A stretch of 27,769 bases of DNA. It comes from Theodoxus fluviatilis. Its lineage: Eukaryota; Mollusca; Gastropoda; Cycloneritida; Neritidae. Below the pieces are notes generated by a model that had not been told where the DNA came from, ran no database searches, and worked only from the letters and a program-made list of their open reading frames with translations. Below are positions 10,652 through 21,590 of this stretch, piece after piece. The stretch lies in assembly GCA_034096865.1 (NCBI GenBank), contig JAWQFJ010000464.1:98041-125809 (forward strand), written 5' to 3'. Position numbers and translations under genes: made by a program. Position 1 is the first letter of the stretch, and the number at the start of each line of letters is the position of its first letter.

Positions 10652-11246
10652 AACACGCCACACTCCAGTAAAGGCGTGAGCCCAGCCGTCGCCCTTATGG
10701 GTAGGTCTCTCAGAACCAAGGTCCCTACCCTACCCAGGAATCTCGCCACAGGCTCCAGATGACAGCTACATCCGGAAGGAAGACGCAAGGACGAAGGAAA
10801 CATACAGGCAGAACTGCAACATGCGTTATGGTGCCATAGCTTTATCTTCGCTTCAACCAGGAGATGCCGTCCTACTTGGCTCCAGTCCAGGTGAAAAACC
10901 CTGGAAAACCGATGGCACAATTGTCGCAGCAGATGCCTAAAACCGGACCTACCTGATAAACACGCCAGGTGGAGTGTTCCGCCACAACCGCCAACACCTC
11001 CAGCTGTCTTAGAAGAGGATAACCCTCACAACCTCACCTGTCAAGCCAGGCCGGGCATCCCGAGATTCACAAGACGTCAGATCAGCACATCCGGAGGTAG
11101 TCACGCCAGCTGATGAATTCGAGGAACCAGCAGATACGGAAGACCTCACACCCGCCGACGTCAGCACTGAGCAACCAACTAGACCTGTTACTCGTGGGAC
11201 CAGAGGCTTCATTGCTAAAGTGCCGATTCGCTATCGAGATCAATGA
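10652..11246 (+). pseudogene. pol: Integrase C-terminal (GPY/F-like) tail, degraded
   Basis: After the stop, NTPHSSKGVSPAVALMGR continues the integrase core, but the frame changes. A C-terminal module with LQPGDAVLLGSSPGEKPW and NTPGGVFRHNRQHLQ is readable near 10853-11010 with a TAA inside. The polyprotein tail ends with VPIRYRDQ and TGA at 11244-11246, a typical end of gypsy Pol. Confidence 0.75.
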
Positions 11247-11751
11247 GCACAATCAGGTCTTTGTGGTGTGGCCGTTGTGCCAATGCGCTCTGTAGTGTAG
11301 ATGGCGGTGGTGCCTTGCAGAGCTTTGCGTGAAGCAATATTGTGTGCTAATTTGCTCTGTAGTGTAGAGGTGTTAGGCCTTACAGAGCCAGCTCTGTAGT
11401 GTAGAGGTGGTAGTGCTTCACAGAACGTTGCATGAAGCAACAAAATAATTACAGTATTTAGGTTTGTGCAGGAGCATGCAGTGAAGTTTTCTTCCTTTTG
11501 TGTTAACGTTAAGCCAGAATTTGTGTGCACAATATCATGACAATATAAATGCAAACCAAGTATAAAAGGCGGAGAAAAGAAATATTTTCGGTTTCAGTTT
11601 TATTATTGACTTTGACCAAAATGTGATCAAGTGGACACAAATAATTTTGAAGACGTTCAAGTTTATTTTCTGTTTAAAAATCCAGATACTTAATTTTCCA
11701 GTCACCAGTGCCAGGATGGTTCCAGGACAATTCTCAGATATTTTTGAACTC
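11247..11751 (+). other. 3' non-coding part of the gypsy element
   Basis: No coding sequence. Three imperfect copies of CTCTGTAGTGTAGA begin near 11288, 11353 and 11390, each followed by a purine-rich GGTGGT-like run and, in two copies, by CACAGAACGTTGCATGAAGCAA or a close relative. This may be a subterminal repeat of the element. Confidence 0.6.
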
Positions 11752-11766
11752 AAAAAGAAAGGGAGA
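11752..11766 (+). promoter_or_regulatory. Polypurine tract
   Basis: AAAAAGAAAGGGAGA abuts the TGTT of the 3' LTR. It is the expected primer site for plus-strand DNA synthesis in an LTR retrotransposon. Confidence 0.9.
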
Positions 11767-12000
11767 TGTTTAGGAATGCCTTCCCTATGGTCTAAGAGAG
11801 ACAACTGCATATTGTCTAGGTCATTGTTGATTACCGCTTACTTCCCTTGTTTGTACATCTGGGTCAGTCTTGAACGCAGCACATGTAAAACATGTCTCAC
11901 CATGTCAGTTGTCCAAACGTTTTGCCCAATAAATCGATGGTTCCTGGAACACCGCCATGTGTCAATTGTGTAAGAAGGAACACTCGACCAATTCCGAACA
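11767..12000 (+). repeat. 3' LTR of the Ty3/gypsy element
   Basis: 234 bp, TG...CA ends, AATAAA at 11928-11933, followed by the CGGGG target duplicate at 12001-12005. About 20 substitutions and no indels against the 5' LTR by eye. Confidence 0.95.
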
Positions 12001-12005
12001 CGGGG

Positions 12006-13147
12006 GATCAATACACTTTCAGAGAACTGATGCGACAGACGGCTTTCAGAGGACAAGTTTCCAATTGTTCCGGTTCTATCTTCCTGACACTCTGGCGATG
12101 AAAAGATGCCGGGCGTGTTCTCTAAAACTCCACATCGGTAGCCATGTTTGTGGGGAGTCAAAGTCTCGAATGCACCTCAGTGCTAGCCATACTGGCCAGC
12201 GGGATGAATTTTGAAAAAAAAGTATTGCATGTGTGAGTCACGGGAGATCAGTAGCGTGCACTAACGTAAACTGTATATTTTTGTAAGGGAAAATATCAAC
12301 TTTAGGACAAATTTTGCAGGGGTTTCAACATAACGTCTGTATTACTATTAGTAGTAGGCCTACGAGTATTTGTTAATTGTCGCTACAGTTAAGTTTTGAT
12401 TTTGCACGGTGAAAGAGATTGAATTGAACTTATTATTTTGCGATCCCTGCTAATAAGGTATCATTAGGAATCAAACTTAGACAAAATTAATTTGTTTGTG
12501 TATACACAGTTGCACCGGAAATTTTATAGGTTGATCGCTTCCTTAACTTATCATTACGCATATCATTTCCATTATGAAATGTTAGCTAAAAATTATTACT
12601 AATTTTACGAAGTGTCTACATAAATGACAAAAATTGCCTTATTTGATCTAATTTTAATTTAGGCAAGCAATAAGAAGAGGATAATACTGAGCTTACTAAG
12701 TGTATTCGATGTTCGACAATTTGTCGTCATTCAGAATTCATGGAGAATATAAAACGTGTCATTGCTCGTACACTGCATAATGGATAGCCGCTGGAAGACA
12801 GCGACGACGATGAAAATAACAACAATTCATTGGTACATTCAGTCGATAATTCTGATGCATCACTTTTATGGAGAGAATTAGCATTGCGTTGTCAACATTA
12901 AGCAGCATTATTTAACTGTCGGACCGAAGCCAGATCGTTAAACTGGAACGCCATTTTAGAAAGCTTCACACAATCCCATCTCCAACAACTATCACTGCAG
13001 GCCTTACTGCACAGTTTTGCGAAGGCCTGATAATGTTCAGCCCTCTGAGTGAACGTTCAGAGCCTAGACTGGTGCAGTGCGTGATCATTAATGGACATTC
13101 GCATAATGCACATGGAAACGTTCGTCATAATTTTTCGGGAGGAAAAC
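12006..13147. other. Intron sequence without recognised features
   Basis: AT-rich, no reading frame that looks selected, no repeat that I can match elsewhere in the window. Confidence 0.5.
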
Positions 13148-13400
13148 AAAAACCGCTGGCGCTGAACCTCCAGGTATTGGCATTTTAAAAAAAGAAGAAA
13201 CAAAGAAGATCGGGTTCAAACCCGCAACCTCTCGAGAAAAGAGGGGGGAAAAACACACACACACATAAAAACAGAAAAAACCAGGTCGGGTTCGAACCCA
13301 CAACCTCTCGAAAAAAGAGAGGGAAAAAAAGTTTCAGCACATAATCGAACCTGGTCACGCATGATCAAGAGTCCAACGCTCTACTAAATGTGCCATTGGA
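13148..13400 (-). mobile_element. tRNA-headed SINE, copy 1
   Basis: Read on the - strand, it starts with a tRNA-like head: TGGCACATTTAGTAGAGCG (A-box like) followed by GGACTCTTGATCATGCG and a B-box-like GGTTCGATTAT. Then come two units of CTCGAGAGGTTG-GGGTTCGAACCCG type with pyrimidine-rich spacers, and a shared tail ACCTGGAGGTTCAGCGCCAGC. The same order recurs on the + strand at 21957-22176. The head resembles tRNA-Lys. The tail continues into a (CA) run at about 13253-13265. Confidence 0.8.
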
Positions 13401-13547
13401 GAACTCGTATGACTGAGTGTTTGTAAAGCATTTATAACGTTCTTTTCCGTGGCCACACGAGCAGCTAAATCTCAACCGGCTGAATAAGAGCAAAGGAGTC
13501 TGTGCGGGGGTGAGTCTCAGATCTGCATTTGAAATTGAACATTACTG

Positions 13548-14122
13548 CTCATTGCTCGTGCAAGGCTGGGTAAGTGTTGTTGTTTTTTTTATCATTTATC
13601 TGTTACGTGTTTGATGTAGTAACCTAAGCTCGCATTCCAAAAAAGTAGAACCTACTCTTGAAGTGTTGTGTGTGAAGCCAAAAAGCTTGCGCAACTGTCC
13701 TTCACACTGACTGTTCTGTGCACTGACAAGGAGATGGTAACAAAGGAGAGGAGGGGAAGTGTGCTTTCTACAGTGGGTAAAGATCTAGCAGTTTGCTCCA
13801 AGTTTTTGTCACGCTCACCAGTGCTTCGGACACATGCCGGCCATTCTGTGCACTGGTCAGTGTGAAAGTGCATAGGACAGTCAGTGCACCGGACAGTCAG
13901 TGCATAGAACAGTCAGTGTGAAGGACAGTTAATGCAAAGGACAGTCCGTGCATGGGACAGTCAGTGCGAAGGACAGTTGCGCAAGCTTTTTTGCTCCACA
14001 CACAACACTTCAACAGTAGGTTCTACAATTTTGGAATGCGAGCATAGGTTACTCCATTAAACACGTAACAGATAAATGATTTTAAAAAAACAACACTTAC
14101 CCAGCCTTGCACGAGCAATGAG
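13548..14122. mobile_element. Foldback/MITE-like element with ~155-175-bp inverted ends
   Basis: The left end CTCATTGCTCGTGCAAGG is the reverse complement of the right end CCTTGCACGAGCAATGAG. Complementarity continues inward with few mismatches to about 13702 on the left and 13969 on the right. The centre holds about seven direct 16-bp units of the form GGACAGTCAGTGCATA at 13875-13985, and inverted relatives at about 13697-13730. There is no transposase. I see no convincing target duplication directly outside the ends. Confidence 0.85.
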
Positions 14123-14458
14123 GATGGTTGATCTTCTGCTTAGCAGCGTCAAGATGGAAAGAAAGTCGATGTGGTGCTTCATTTTTTCGCATTGATCTGA
14201 AGCACCGAGCTGTCACCTCCACCATTTAATCCTCTTGCTCATAGATCTTAATTTCGTCTAAATAACATGAGTAGTATTTATTCATACCCCTGTCTATCAC
14301 AGTCTGAGAAATCTTCTCACTGTCTGGCAAAAATGAAACACAAATGCTGTCCGGAATACAACGCAACGAGTCAGTCTGCGTTCGCATGGAAGCCATTTTG
14401 CCGCCTGCCTGTGTTACCACGCGAGCTACAGCGAGAAAGGGGCGTGGCTGTGGCCACG
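14123..14458. other. Unassigned sequence
   Basis: No recognised element. On the - strand an ATG at 14396 in good context (AAAATGG) opens 56 codons ending at 14226, with no family resemblance that I can name. It could be chance or the first exon of a decayed element. Confidence 0.4.
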
Positions 14459-14898
14459 CATTTCGCCATTCCGTCAAATGACATTTGAGGAGCGGGGTGT
14501 GTTTCGAGTTTACCACCTAAATAAATCACTTTCTTTTCAAACCTCGATGCTGAAAATTTGATACATTCAATTGGACCTAACTTCCAGTAAGTGTGCAAAA
14601 TGTCAAGGATATCCGTTCAGAAGTTTTTGAGAAATCAGCCATTAAGTCGGGACTGACAGACAGACTAACAGATAAAATTACGCCACGTTATTGATCACGT
14701 CACACATTTTGCATTTCGCCATTCCGTCAATTGACATTTCAGGGAGGTGCTTTCGAGTTTACGACCTTAAAAAACCACTTTCTTTTCAAACCTCGATTCT
14801 GAAAATTTGATACATTCAATCGGACCTAATTTCCAGTAAGTGTGCAAAATGTCAAGGAAATCACTCCAGTAGTTTTTGAGAAATCAGCTGTTAGGTCA

Positions 14899-14905
<7 letters not shown>
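14459..14905. repeat. Direct duplication of a ~190-bp dispersed repeat
   Basis: CATTTCGCCATTCCGTCAA begins both copies (14459 and 14712, 253 bp apart). Both continue through TTTCGAGTTTAC, TTTCTTTTCAAACCTCGAT, GAAAATTTGATACATTCAAT and GTTTTTGAGAAATCAGC, then end in GACAGACAGAC. The second copy's tail runs into the long (GACA)n at 14899. Microsatellite expansion from such a repeat tail is a familiar pattern in invertebrate genomes. Confidence 0.85.
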
Positions 14906-15069
<164 letters not shown>

Positions 15070-15273
15070 GTCTGTAGGACCTCCAAGTAAACCTGGAGGG
15101 ATAAACTTTTCTCTGAAATAAACGGCTCACAAAATGTGTCACTTGTTTGGGGACTACATTTATTTAGGTCTGCAGAGGAAACGAGATTTGAATGAAGAGG
15201 CCACACGGTATCAACAAATGAATGTGAGAAATCCAGTGATTACTTTATAACATATCTATTAATCTGATATTCA

Positions 15274-15690
15274 GTATGAGCTCCGTCAAGATCGAGTCAA
15301 ACAGATTTATCTTTTCCTACTTTCAGCATGACAATGGCGCGTCGCTTACAAAATCTGTGAAAGACACGACAGTTTTTGGAGCAGAAAGTTTGTTGTTTCT
15401 ACAATGGTGACCTCCTGCTGTGTAAATAACTGCCACAATAGGCATGACAGAGAGAAAGATCGACGTTTTTTTGTCGTACCGCGTGTTGTAACGCGAGAAG
15501 GCATGGAAATGCTGGATCTCACAACTCAAAGGCGCCGTGAGTGGATTGCTCAACTGAACCTGAAGTCACTCACTTTTGACACTAAGGCAGATCGATTTGT
15601 TTGTTCGGATCACTTTGTAAATGGTGAGAATTTGTAATGTTTTGCGTTTTGTAACTTAACAAATACTAGAAAAGACGGAGAGTATGCAGG
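15274..15690 (+). repeat. Left arm of a 0.4-kb inverted pair carrying a THAP exon
   Basis: GTATGAGCTCCGTC at 15274 onward is the reverse complement of the sequence ending at 17009. The match runs to about 15690 (GGAGAGTATGCAGGA), with scattered differences. The arms are separated by about 0.9 kb. The arm carries a THAP first exon at 15404. Confidence 0.88.
15404..15623 (+). pseudogene. THAP-domain first exon, left copy
   Basis: From ATG 15404 the translation has the THAP C2CH zinc signature: C6 (or C5) and C10 in CCVNNC, then C67 and H70 in FVCSDHF. The conserved Pro26, Trp47 and Phe71 are also in place. THAP is a sequence-specific DNA-binding domain found at the start of P-element-type transposases and host THAP proteins. 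The frame reaches AATG followed by GTGAGA at 15624, a good donor in phase 1. Without splicing it stops after GENL. The C-terminal end of a THAP (AVPTIF box) and any transposase body are not nearby, so this is an orphan exon, probably carried by the inverted element 15274-17009. Confidence 0.87.
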
Positions 15691-16199
15691 ACAGATCGAT
15701 TACAGGGGAGAAAGAAAGGCCAATATGTTGCAGAGACTAAGAACAGTGTTTTGTTCTGTTACATGATTTGACTTTTTGATACTACAAAACAGCAATATCA
15801 ATTGCATCAATAGTCAATGTTTGTTCAATCTGATTGGACCGGTACAAATCTGGGTCGACGTTTTGTGAATAGGCCTCGTTTGCAGCGAAAACTTACAAGT
15901 AACCGTGAAATAGGACGGTGTACGATGAGATTTTACCCTGGGAGTAAACAAAATAAGTTTTTTTCAGACCATGTTTGGTGATACGTCTTACTGAAAATAG
16001 TTTGCGTAATGACAACCTTTATTTTGTGTGTACATGCAAACGTGTATGTGTTAATGTGCGTAAATGTGCATGTCTAGAAGCACGGTGGGTGATGGCTTGG
16101 GATAGGCAGGCATGACAGAGAGCGAGTACAGCGGCGAGAGCTGTAAATGTTTCTTTCTCCCTTCCCTCCCTCTCTATGGAGACAGTGCTGGCAGTGCAG
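15691..16199. other. Spacer between the inverted arms
   Basis: No reading frame or repeat that I can assign. It leads into the mixed tetranucleotide tract at 16200. Confidence 0.5.
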
Positions 16200-16394
<195 letters not shown>

Positions 16395-16455
16395 CCTTTC
16401 TCCTTCGCTTCAGCTTTTCGCTCAGCAATACACACAGCGACGCATATCTGTGTAC

Positions 16456-16456
<1 letters not shown>

Positions 16457-16492
<36 letters not shown>

Positions 16493-16501
16493 AGACGAGA
16501 C

Positions 16502-16539
<38 letters not shown>
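16457..16539. repeat. (GA)n microsatellite with interruptions
   Basis: Two purine runs, 16457-16490 and 16502-16539, on the + strand. Confidence 0.93.
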
Positions 16540-16586
16540 CAGGCGTTTACTTCAATCAGAGGCACTATCTGCTTCAATAAAAGATC

Positions 16587-17009
16587 CTGCATACTCTCTT
16601 TCCATCTTTTCTACTATTTATTAAGGTACAAAACGCAAAACATAACAAATTTTCGCCATTTATAAAGTGATCCGAACAAACAAATCGATCTGCCTTAGTG
16701 TCAAAAGTGAGTGACTTCAGGTTCAGTTGAGCGATCCACTCACGGCGCCTTTGAGTTGTGAGATCCAGCATTTCCTTGCCTTTTCGCGTTACAACACGCG
16801 GGACGACAAAACAAAAACGTCGATCTTTCTCTCTGTCATGCCTATTGTGGCAGTTCTTTACACAGCAGGAGGTCACCATTGTAGAAACAACAAACTTTCC
16901 GCTCCAAAAACAGTCGTGTCTTTCACATATTTTGTAAGCGAAGCGCCATTGTCATGCTGAAAGTAGGAAAAGATAACTCTGTTTGACTCGATCTCGACGG
17001 AGCTCATAC
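16587..17009 (-). repeat. Right arm of the inverted pair carrying a THAP exon
   Basis: Reverse complement of 15274-15690. Its outer end (AGCTCATAC, 17001-17009) lies only 18 bases before the acceptor AG (17026-17027) of the second SRCR exon. Confidence 0.88.
16660..16879 (-). pseudogene. THAP-domain first exon, right copy
   Basis: Read from ATG 16879, it is nearly identical to the left copy, with the same CCVKNC...CSDHF zinc ligands and conserved Pro, Trp and Phe. One small insertion adds a residue near DRRFCFVV. The splice donor seen in the left copy (GGTGAGAA) is GGCGAAAA here, so GT has become GC and the exon border is weakened or lost. The frame reads on to 16574 with no known domain. 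The two copies point toward each other. Confidence 0.85.
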
Positions 17010-17027
17010 ATTTGCTGCCGATTTCAG

Positions 17028-17209
17028 GGCAGGTGCTCAAGCTCTGTTGAATGCAGCCTTCGGTCAAGCAAACAGCAGCCAGGTGATGGATCTTTCCTTC
17101 GTAAACTGCGTGGGCAATGAACACAACATCGGGCACTGTCCCACTTTCTATCCTCCTGGTCGCCTCCAATATCCCCACAGCGATGATGCCGGGGTCGCCT
17201 GTGCCAGCT
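17028..17209 (+). CDS. Exon encoding the C-terminal half of an SRCR domain
   Basis: Acceptor GCTGCCGATTTCAG ends at 17027; donor GTGAGT starts at 17210. In the frame set by the exon 1879-2038 (phase 2 junction) it reads AGAQALLNAAFGQANSSQVM, then FVNCVGNEHNIGHCPTF and SDDAGVACAS. These match the C5, C6 and C8 cysteine segments of an SRCR domain. The C7 position, usually Cys in the H-N-C-G-H block, is Tyr (GRLQYPHS). The exon is 60 whole codons plus one base at each side and ends in phase 1, so the whole domain is a phase 1-1 module. A two-exon domain is a feature of group A SRCR. Any further exon of this gene must be downstream. Confidence 0.92.
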
Positions 17210-17372
17210 GTGAGTATCTGAACTTTCAAACATGCAGAGAAAGTAACACTTTCCGAACAAGCATCGCTCTCATAACACGATGAAACAGAGTTCCACAGAT
17301 ACATGTGAAGGAAGAGTTAATTCAGCTATGAATTACAAAAATGTTGATCTCGTTCGCACGCATGTACCCCGA

Positions 17373-17815
17373 GTGGACCAGCCCTGGACCAGCCCTGGCA
17401 TCCAGCCCTGGCTAGCCCTGGCATCCAGCCCTGGACTAGCCTAGAAATGGTCATTGGGCCAGCCCTGGACCAGCCCTGGCATCCAGCCCTGGCCAGCCCT
17501 GACATCCAGCCCTGGACTAGCCTAGAAATGGCCATTTGGGCCAGCCCTGGACCAGCCTTGGCATCCAGCCCTGGCATCCAGCCCTGGACTAGCCTAGAAA
17601 TGGCCATTTGGGCCAGCCCTGGACCAGCCCTGGCCAGCCCTGGCCAGCCCTGGCCAGCCCTGGCCAGCCCTGGCATCCAGCCCTGGACTAGCCTAGAAAT
17701 GGCCATTTGGGCCAGCCCTGGACCAGCCTTGGCATCCAGCCCTGGCATCCAGCCCTGGACTAGCCTATAAATGGTCATTGGGCCAGCCCTGGACCAGCCC
17801 TGGCATCCAGGCCTT
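17373..17815. repeat. 9-bp-based minisatellite (CCAGCCCTGG-like) with higher-order blocks
   Basis: The basic unit is CAGCCCTGG and variants (CATCCAGCCCTGG, GACCAGCCCTGG). A marker CTAGAAATGG occurs at about 17441, 17522, 17594 and 17693, and as CTATAAATGG at 17765. The spacings 81, 72, 99 and 72 are all multiples of 9. Open frames on both strands are a by-product of the 9-bp period. Confidence 0.93.
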
Positions 17816-17970
17816 GCCTATTCTAGGCCTGGAATTATTGCCTTAGGACCTGCATGGGTTCCAGTAGTGGTCTGGTCCAAGCCCGATAAACTGTCTTGAA
17901 TCCTTCACTTGAATAACTGTAGCATTTTCTTGAAAAAGATAAGAATTCTCCAGCAGCCATACCCGTCTAG

Positions 17971-18061
<91 letters not shown>

Positions 18062-18256
18062 GACAAACACACAAACACACATCCACACAAAAACACATCC
18101 ACATACACACACATGCACACAGAGCGCGCACAGCGCACACAAACACAATGAGAGAAGGCAAAAATTGTACAGATTGAATTTAGATTCCAGAAATATCTTA
18201 CTAAGTGTAAATAACCTTACATGAAAAACAAAGTCATTGATTGACAAGTAACGACA
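17816..18256. other. Flank with (GA)n and CA-rich tracts
   Basis: Contains (GA)n with interruptions at 17975-18062 and a CA-rich run to about 18150. No gene is seen. The sequence on the - strand lies downstream of the candidate gene's poly(A) signal. Confidence 0.7.
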
Positions 18257-18262
18257 TTTATT
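18257..18262 (-). promoter_or_regulatory. Candidate poly(A) signal of the - strand gene
   Basis: TTTATT on the + strand is AATAAA on the - strand, about 155 bases after the stop codon at 18418-18420. Confidence 0.5.
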
Positions 18263-18417
18263 AGAATTTATCACTAAACAGTCACAGTGTGCAATCTTTG
18301 GATTCAGCATGAAAAGAACCCGCACGAGTTTCATGAGTTGTATATTCAAATATATGCATAGATTTATAGATTTAGTTGTACTTTGAGGTTAGAGATAGTT
18401 TGGTTTGCTAAATCTAT

Positions 18418-18587
18418 CTATCTGTCTAAGAAAATCAATATTCCATTCTTCCATTTCCTTTCCACTTTCTGCCTACGCATTTTGTTGCTCTTGCCGCCTT
18501 TCTGCCTATCCCGCCAGCAGCTCAGCCACTCTCCTAGGTAAGATGTGTACATCTTCCTCTCGACTTGATGTCGTTCTGAGACAGCAT
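18418..18587 (-). CDS. Terminal exon of a candidate antisense gene
   Basis: On the - strand an acceptor TTTGTTTTGACAG precedes 18587. The exon opens in phase 1 and reads AVSERHQVERKMYTSYLGEW, then a very basic tail (KGGKSNKMRRQKVERKWK) ending at TAG 18418-18420. Its phase 1 entry fits the phase 1 exit of exon 19035-18867 exactly. The tail looks like a nuclear, basic C-terminus, which is inference only. No family can be named with confidence. Confidence 0.6.
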
Positions 18588-18866
18588 CTGTCAAAACAAA
18601 TTGGTGAATAAGAATGATATATTTGTGAACAAAGCACAGCTCCAAATAGCAAAACTAAAGCTTCTTCATTCTTCCTCAATAGCTCAGCATTCCATATTCT
18701 ATAATAACAAATGCGTACAGAACTTGATCAAACACTCTTATTCAGACATATAAAATGTGCTAAGATTTTGGCACTGCCGCTTCTGATGACAAGAAATGAA
18801 ATCATTAAATTTATTTGTTCAGGTCTAAATGGAAGTTGCACGATTTAGATATTGAATATTTCTTAC
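18588..18866. other. Intron of the - strand gene
   Basis: AT-rich sequence between a GTAAGA donor (18866-18861 on the - strand) and the acceptor at 18588-18590. No repeat is evident. Confidence 0.5.
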
Positions 18867-19035
18867 TGAAGAGGGCCTGGTGGAGATTGGACAGCTGTGT
18901 AAACGCCGTCTTGCTGAGGTTCGATTTGCCAGATAGGTTGTATTGCCCCTGAAGAGCTGGCGTCATCAGGGTCTTCCCTGCCATCTGGAGAAGGACTTTG
19001 AAGGTTTCTCCCCCCATATTAGAGATGTAGCGCTC
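18867..19035 (-). CDS. Internal exon of the antisense gene, DUF4806/BEN-like segment
   Basis: On the - strand the exon begins after GTTGTTCCTCAG and ends CTCTTCA before GTAAGA. It reads in phase 0, ERYISNMGGETFKVLLQMAG, then ALQGQYNLSGKSN and TAFTQLSNLHQAL, and exits in phase 1. The G-G-E-T-F-K start and the Y-x-L-x-G-K...F-x-x-L pattern recall small helical C-terminal domains of the DUF4806 or BEN type; I cannot decide between them or prove either. The other two frames contain stops. Entry in phase 0 does not match the phase 1 exit of exon 20544-20380, so an intermediate exon or an alternative border must exist. Confidence 0.62.
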
Positions 19036-19302
19036 CTGAGGAACAACAGTTGACCAGATTAAGTACAAAATCATGTATATAAACATGGACAACACAAAAA
19101 ATTACTATACTAAATCTAGATATCGACAAACGGAAATCCGCTGTGAGACGGTAGAGGCGAGACAGAATATGGACAGAAATGTGCTATCGAAATGCGGAAC
19201 ATCTGGCAATATGCAGGAAGTTTATCGATGAAGAGTATGGCTATAGAAGAAAGTGTCAGAAAGTTTTGGAACTAATAGTCCTCAGGAGGTGAGGCAGACA
19301 AA

Positions 19303-19455
<153 letters not shown>

Positions 19456-19669
19456 TTTTTCACTGTTTCTCCAAGCCGAATGACATGTTAGTAATAAATA
19501 CGCGTAGTATGTTTTAATTTCTGGCTTCATATTTCACACACAGACATCACACAGACACACAGACAGACACAACAAAGATACACAGACAGATACCACAAAG
19601 ATACACAGACAGACACCGCAAAGATACACAGACAGACATCACACAGACACACAGACAGACATCACAAAG

Positions 19670-19675
<6 letters not shown>

Positions 19676-19723
<48 letters not shown>

Positions 19724-19934
19724 TATAATTATCGCAAGAATTATACATGTACAATTTCTTAAACATACTAAAATGGATAGATAGTGTACCAGAGAAGCAA
19801 AATGTAAATATGGAACTTGAAGTAGCTACAATGACATATACATAAAAAACAATTTTCTAAACATCCAAATGTTAAAAACAAATAACATACATGTAGGCCA
19901 AAGTCTCTTGGTGTACACTCCCTCCCCTACTCCC

Positions 19935-19984
<50 letters not shown>

Positions 19985-20137
19985 GGTGAGCTAGGGGAAG
20001 GGGGAGGAAGGGAAGAGAGAATGAGATTAAGAGGGTGGGTGGGTGGGAGAGAGAGAGAGGGTGGGGGAGAGGGAGGGAGGGAGGGAGGGAGAGGGAGAGA
20101 GAGGGAGAGAGGGAGAGAGAGAGGCAGAGAGAGAGGC

Positions 20138-20195
<58 letters not shown>

Positions 20196-20218
20196 GACAG
20201 AGAGAGACAGAGAGACAG
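19676..20218. repeat. Cluster of (GA)n and G-rich tracts
   Basis: (GA)n at 19676-19719 and 19938-19972, a G run at 19973-19986, and mixed GGGA/GA/GACA units at about 20045-20218 ending in GACAGGCAAGCAGGCAGG. Unique AT-rich sequence at 19720-19937 separates the parts. Confidence 0.9.
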
Positions 20219-20379
20219 GCAAGCAGGCAGGCAGACAGACAAACACATATATACAAAAACCTCATGTAATTGGGTTGAACACGGTTTGAATGAGTTATCT
20301 CCCCTTTGACTACATCCGTGGTGTGCTGTTCTACTGACATTGGCAAATGGGTGATATAGATTTTAAACGGATAACTTAC

Positions 20380-20544
20380 TGTCTACAGTTTGTTGACGAG
20401 CAGGAGGTGGAGGAATGGCAAAAGGACGAGGAGCGCCCTGTGGCATGAATTGTGCAGTCAGTGGTGATGGGCGATGATGCGTACGGTTGATGCCAGATCG
20501 AGTTGCCGGTGTGACGAAATGCAGGAAAGGTTTCGTCAGGGCTC
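20380..20544 (-). CDS. Internal proline-rich exon of the antisense gene
   Basis: On the - strand, acceptor ATTGCTTTCAG precedes 20544, and the exon ends GTAGACA before GTAAGTTAT. It is phase 1 at both ends with 54 whole codons, reading ALTKPFLHFVTPATRSG, then QFMPQGAPRPFAIPPPPARQ. It looks like a flexible, proline-rich linker. Its entry phase fits the exit phase of exon 21462-21294, the joined codon being Gly. Its exit phase does not fit the next visible exon. Confidence 0.6.
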
Positions 20545-21293
<749 letters not shown>

Positions 21294-21462
21294 CAATGTG
21301 CTCGACAGCACAATCCAAAGTGAATTCCCGCCTAAGACTGGAAGTCCTGGCTGTTGCTGCAGCGCGAGAGGCCTGGCCTGGCAAGCTGCATCCTAGTAAC
21401 CCGATATGCTGGAATCTGGTCGCCATCGGGAAAGTGGGCCACAGAAAGTCGGCGGTAGTCAT
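21294..21462 (-). CDS. Candidate first coding exon of the antisense gene
   Basis: On the - strand, ATG at 21462 opens MTTADFLWPTFPMATRFQHI and continues to TSSLRREFTLDCAVEHI, ending in G before GTACGT (donor at 21293). It exits in phase 1, matching exon 20544-20380. The start choice rests on being the first ATG of an open frame. An upstream exon with an acceptor inside this block (for example GATTCCAG) is possible. No known domain is evident. Confidence 0.5.
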
Positions 21463-21590
21463 AGTGACAGCAGCAGATCAGATATCACCATGAACACTTA
21501 AGGCTACATTGCAGACTTTGAACGCCCTAGATCTCCCTGCCAGGGAACCCCAGGGACTCCCAGCCCTGGACCAGGGCTGGCCCAGGAGTT

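Larger units (their letters stand above)
5478..12000 (+). mobile_element. Mag-like Ty3/gypsy LTR retrotransposon, complete but inactive
   Basis: Two 234-bp LTRs (5478-5711 and 11767-12000) start TGTTTAGG and end CCGAACA. They are flanked by a perfect 5-bp target duplication CGGGG (5473-5477, 12001-12005). A primer binding site directly follows the 5' LTR and a polypurine tract directly precedes the 3' LTR. Internal order is gag, protease, RT, RNase H, integrase, as in Ty3/gypsy. By hand I count about 20 differences between the LTRs, roughly 8.5 percent, so the insertion is not recent. Frameshifts, stops, a changed protease active site and a nested insertion in gag make it non-functional. Without that insertion the element would be about 5.1 kb. 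It lies in sense orientation in the SRCR intron. Confidence 0.95.

Noticed and set aside
11623..12214. Short frames over the 3' LTR
   Set aside because: They are non-coding LTR and flank; no retroelement protein matches.
14226..14396. Small - strand ORF with a good start context
   Set aside because: 56 codons, no homology that I can name, no splice or poly(A) support; left as unassigned sequence.
19155..19290. + strand exon-like stretch ending before GTGAGG
   Set aside because: An in-frame stop lies directly upstream and there is no convincing acceptor.
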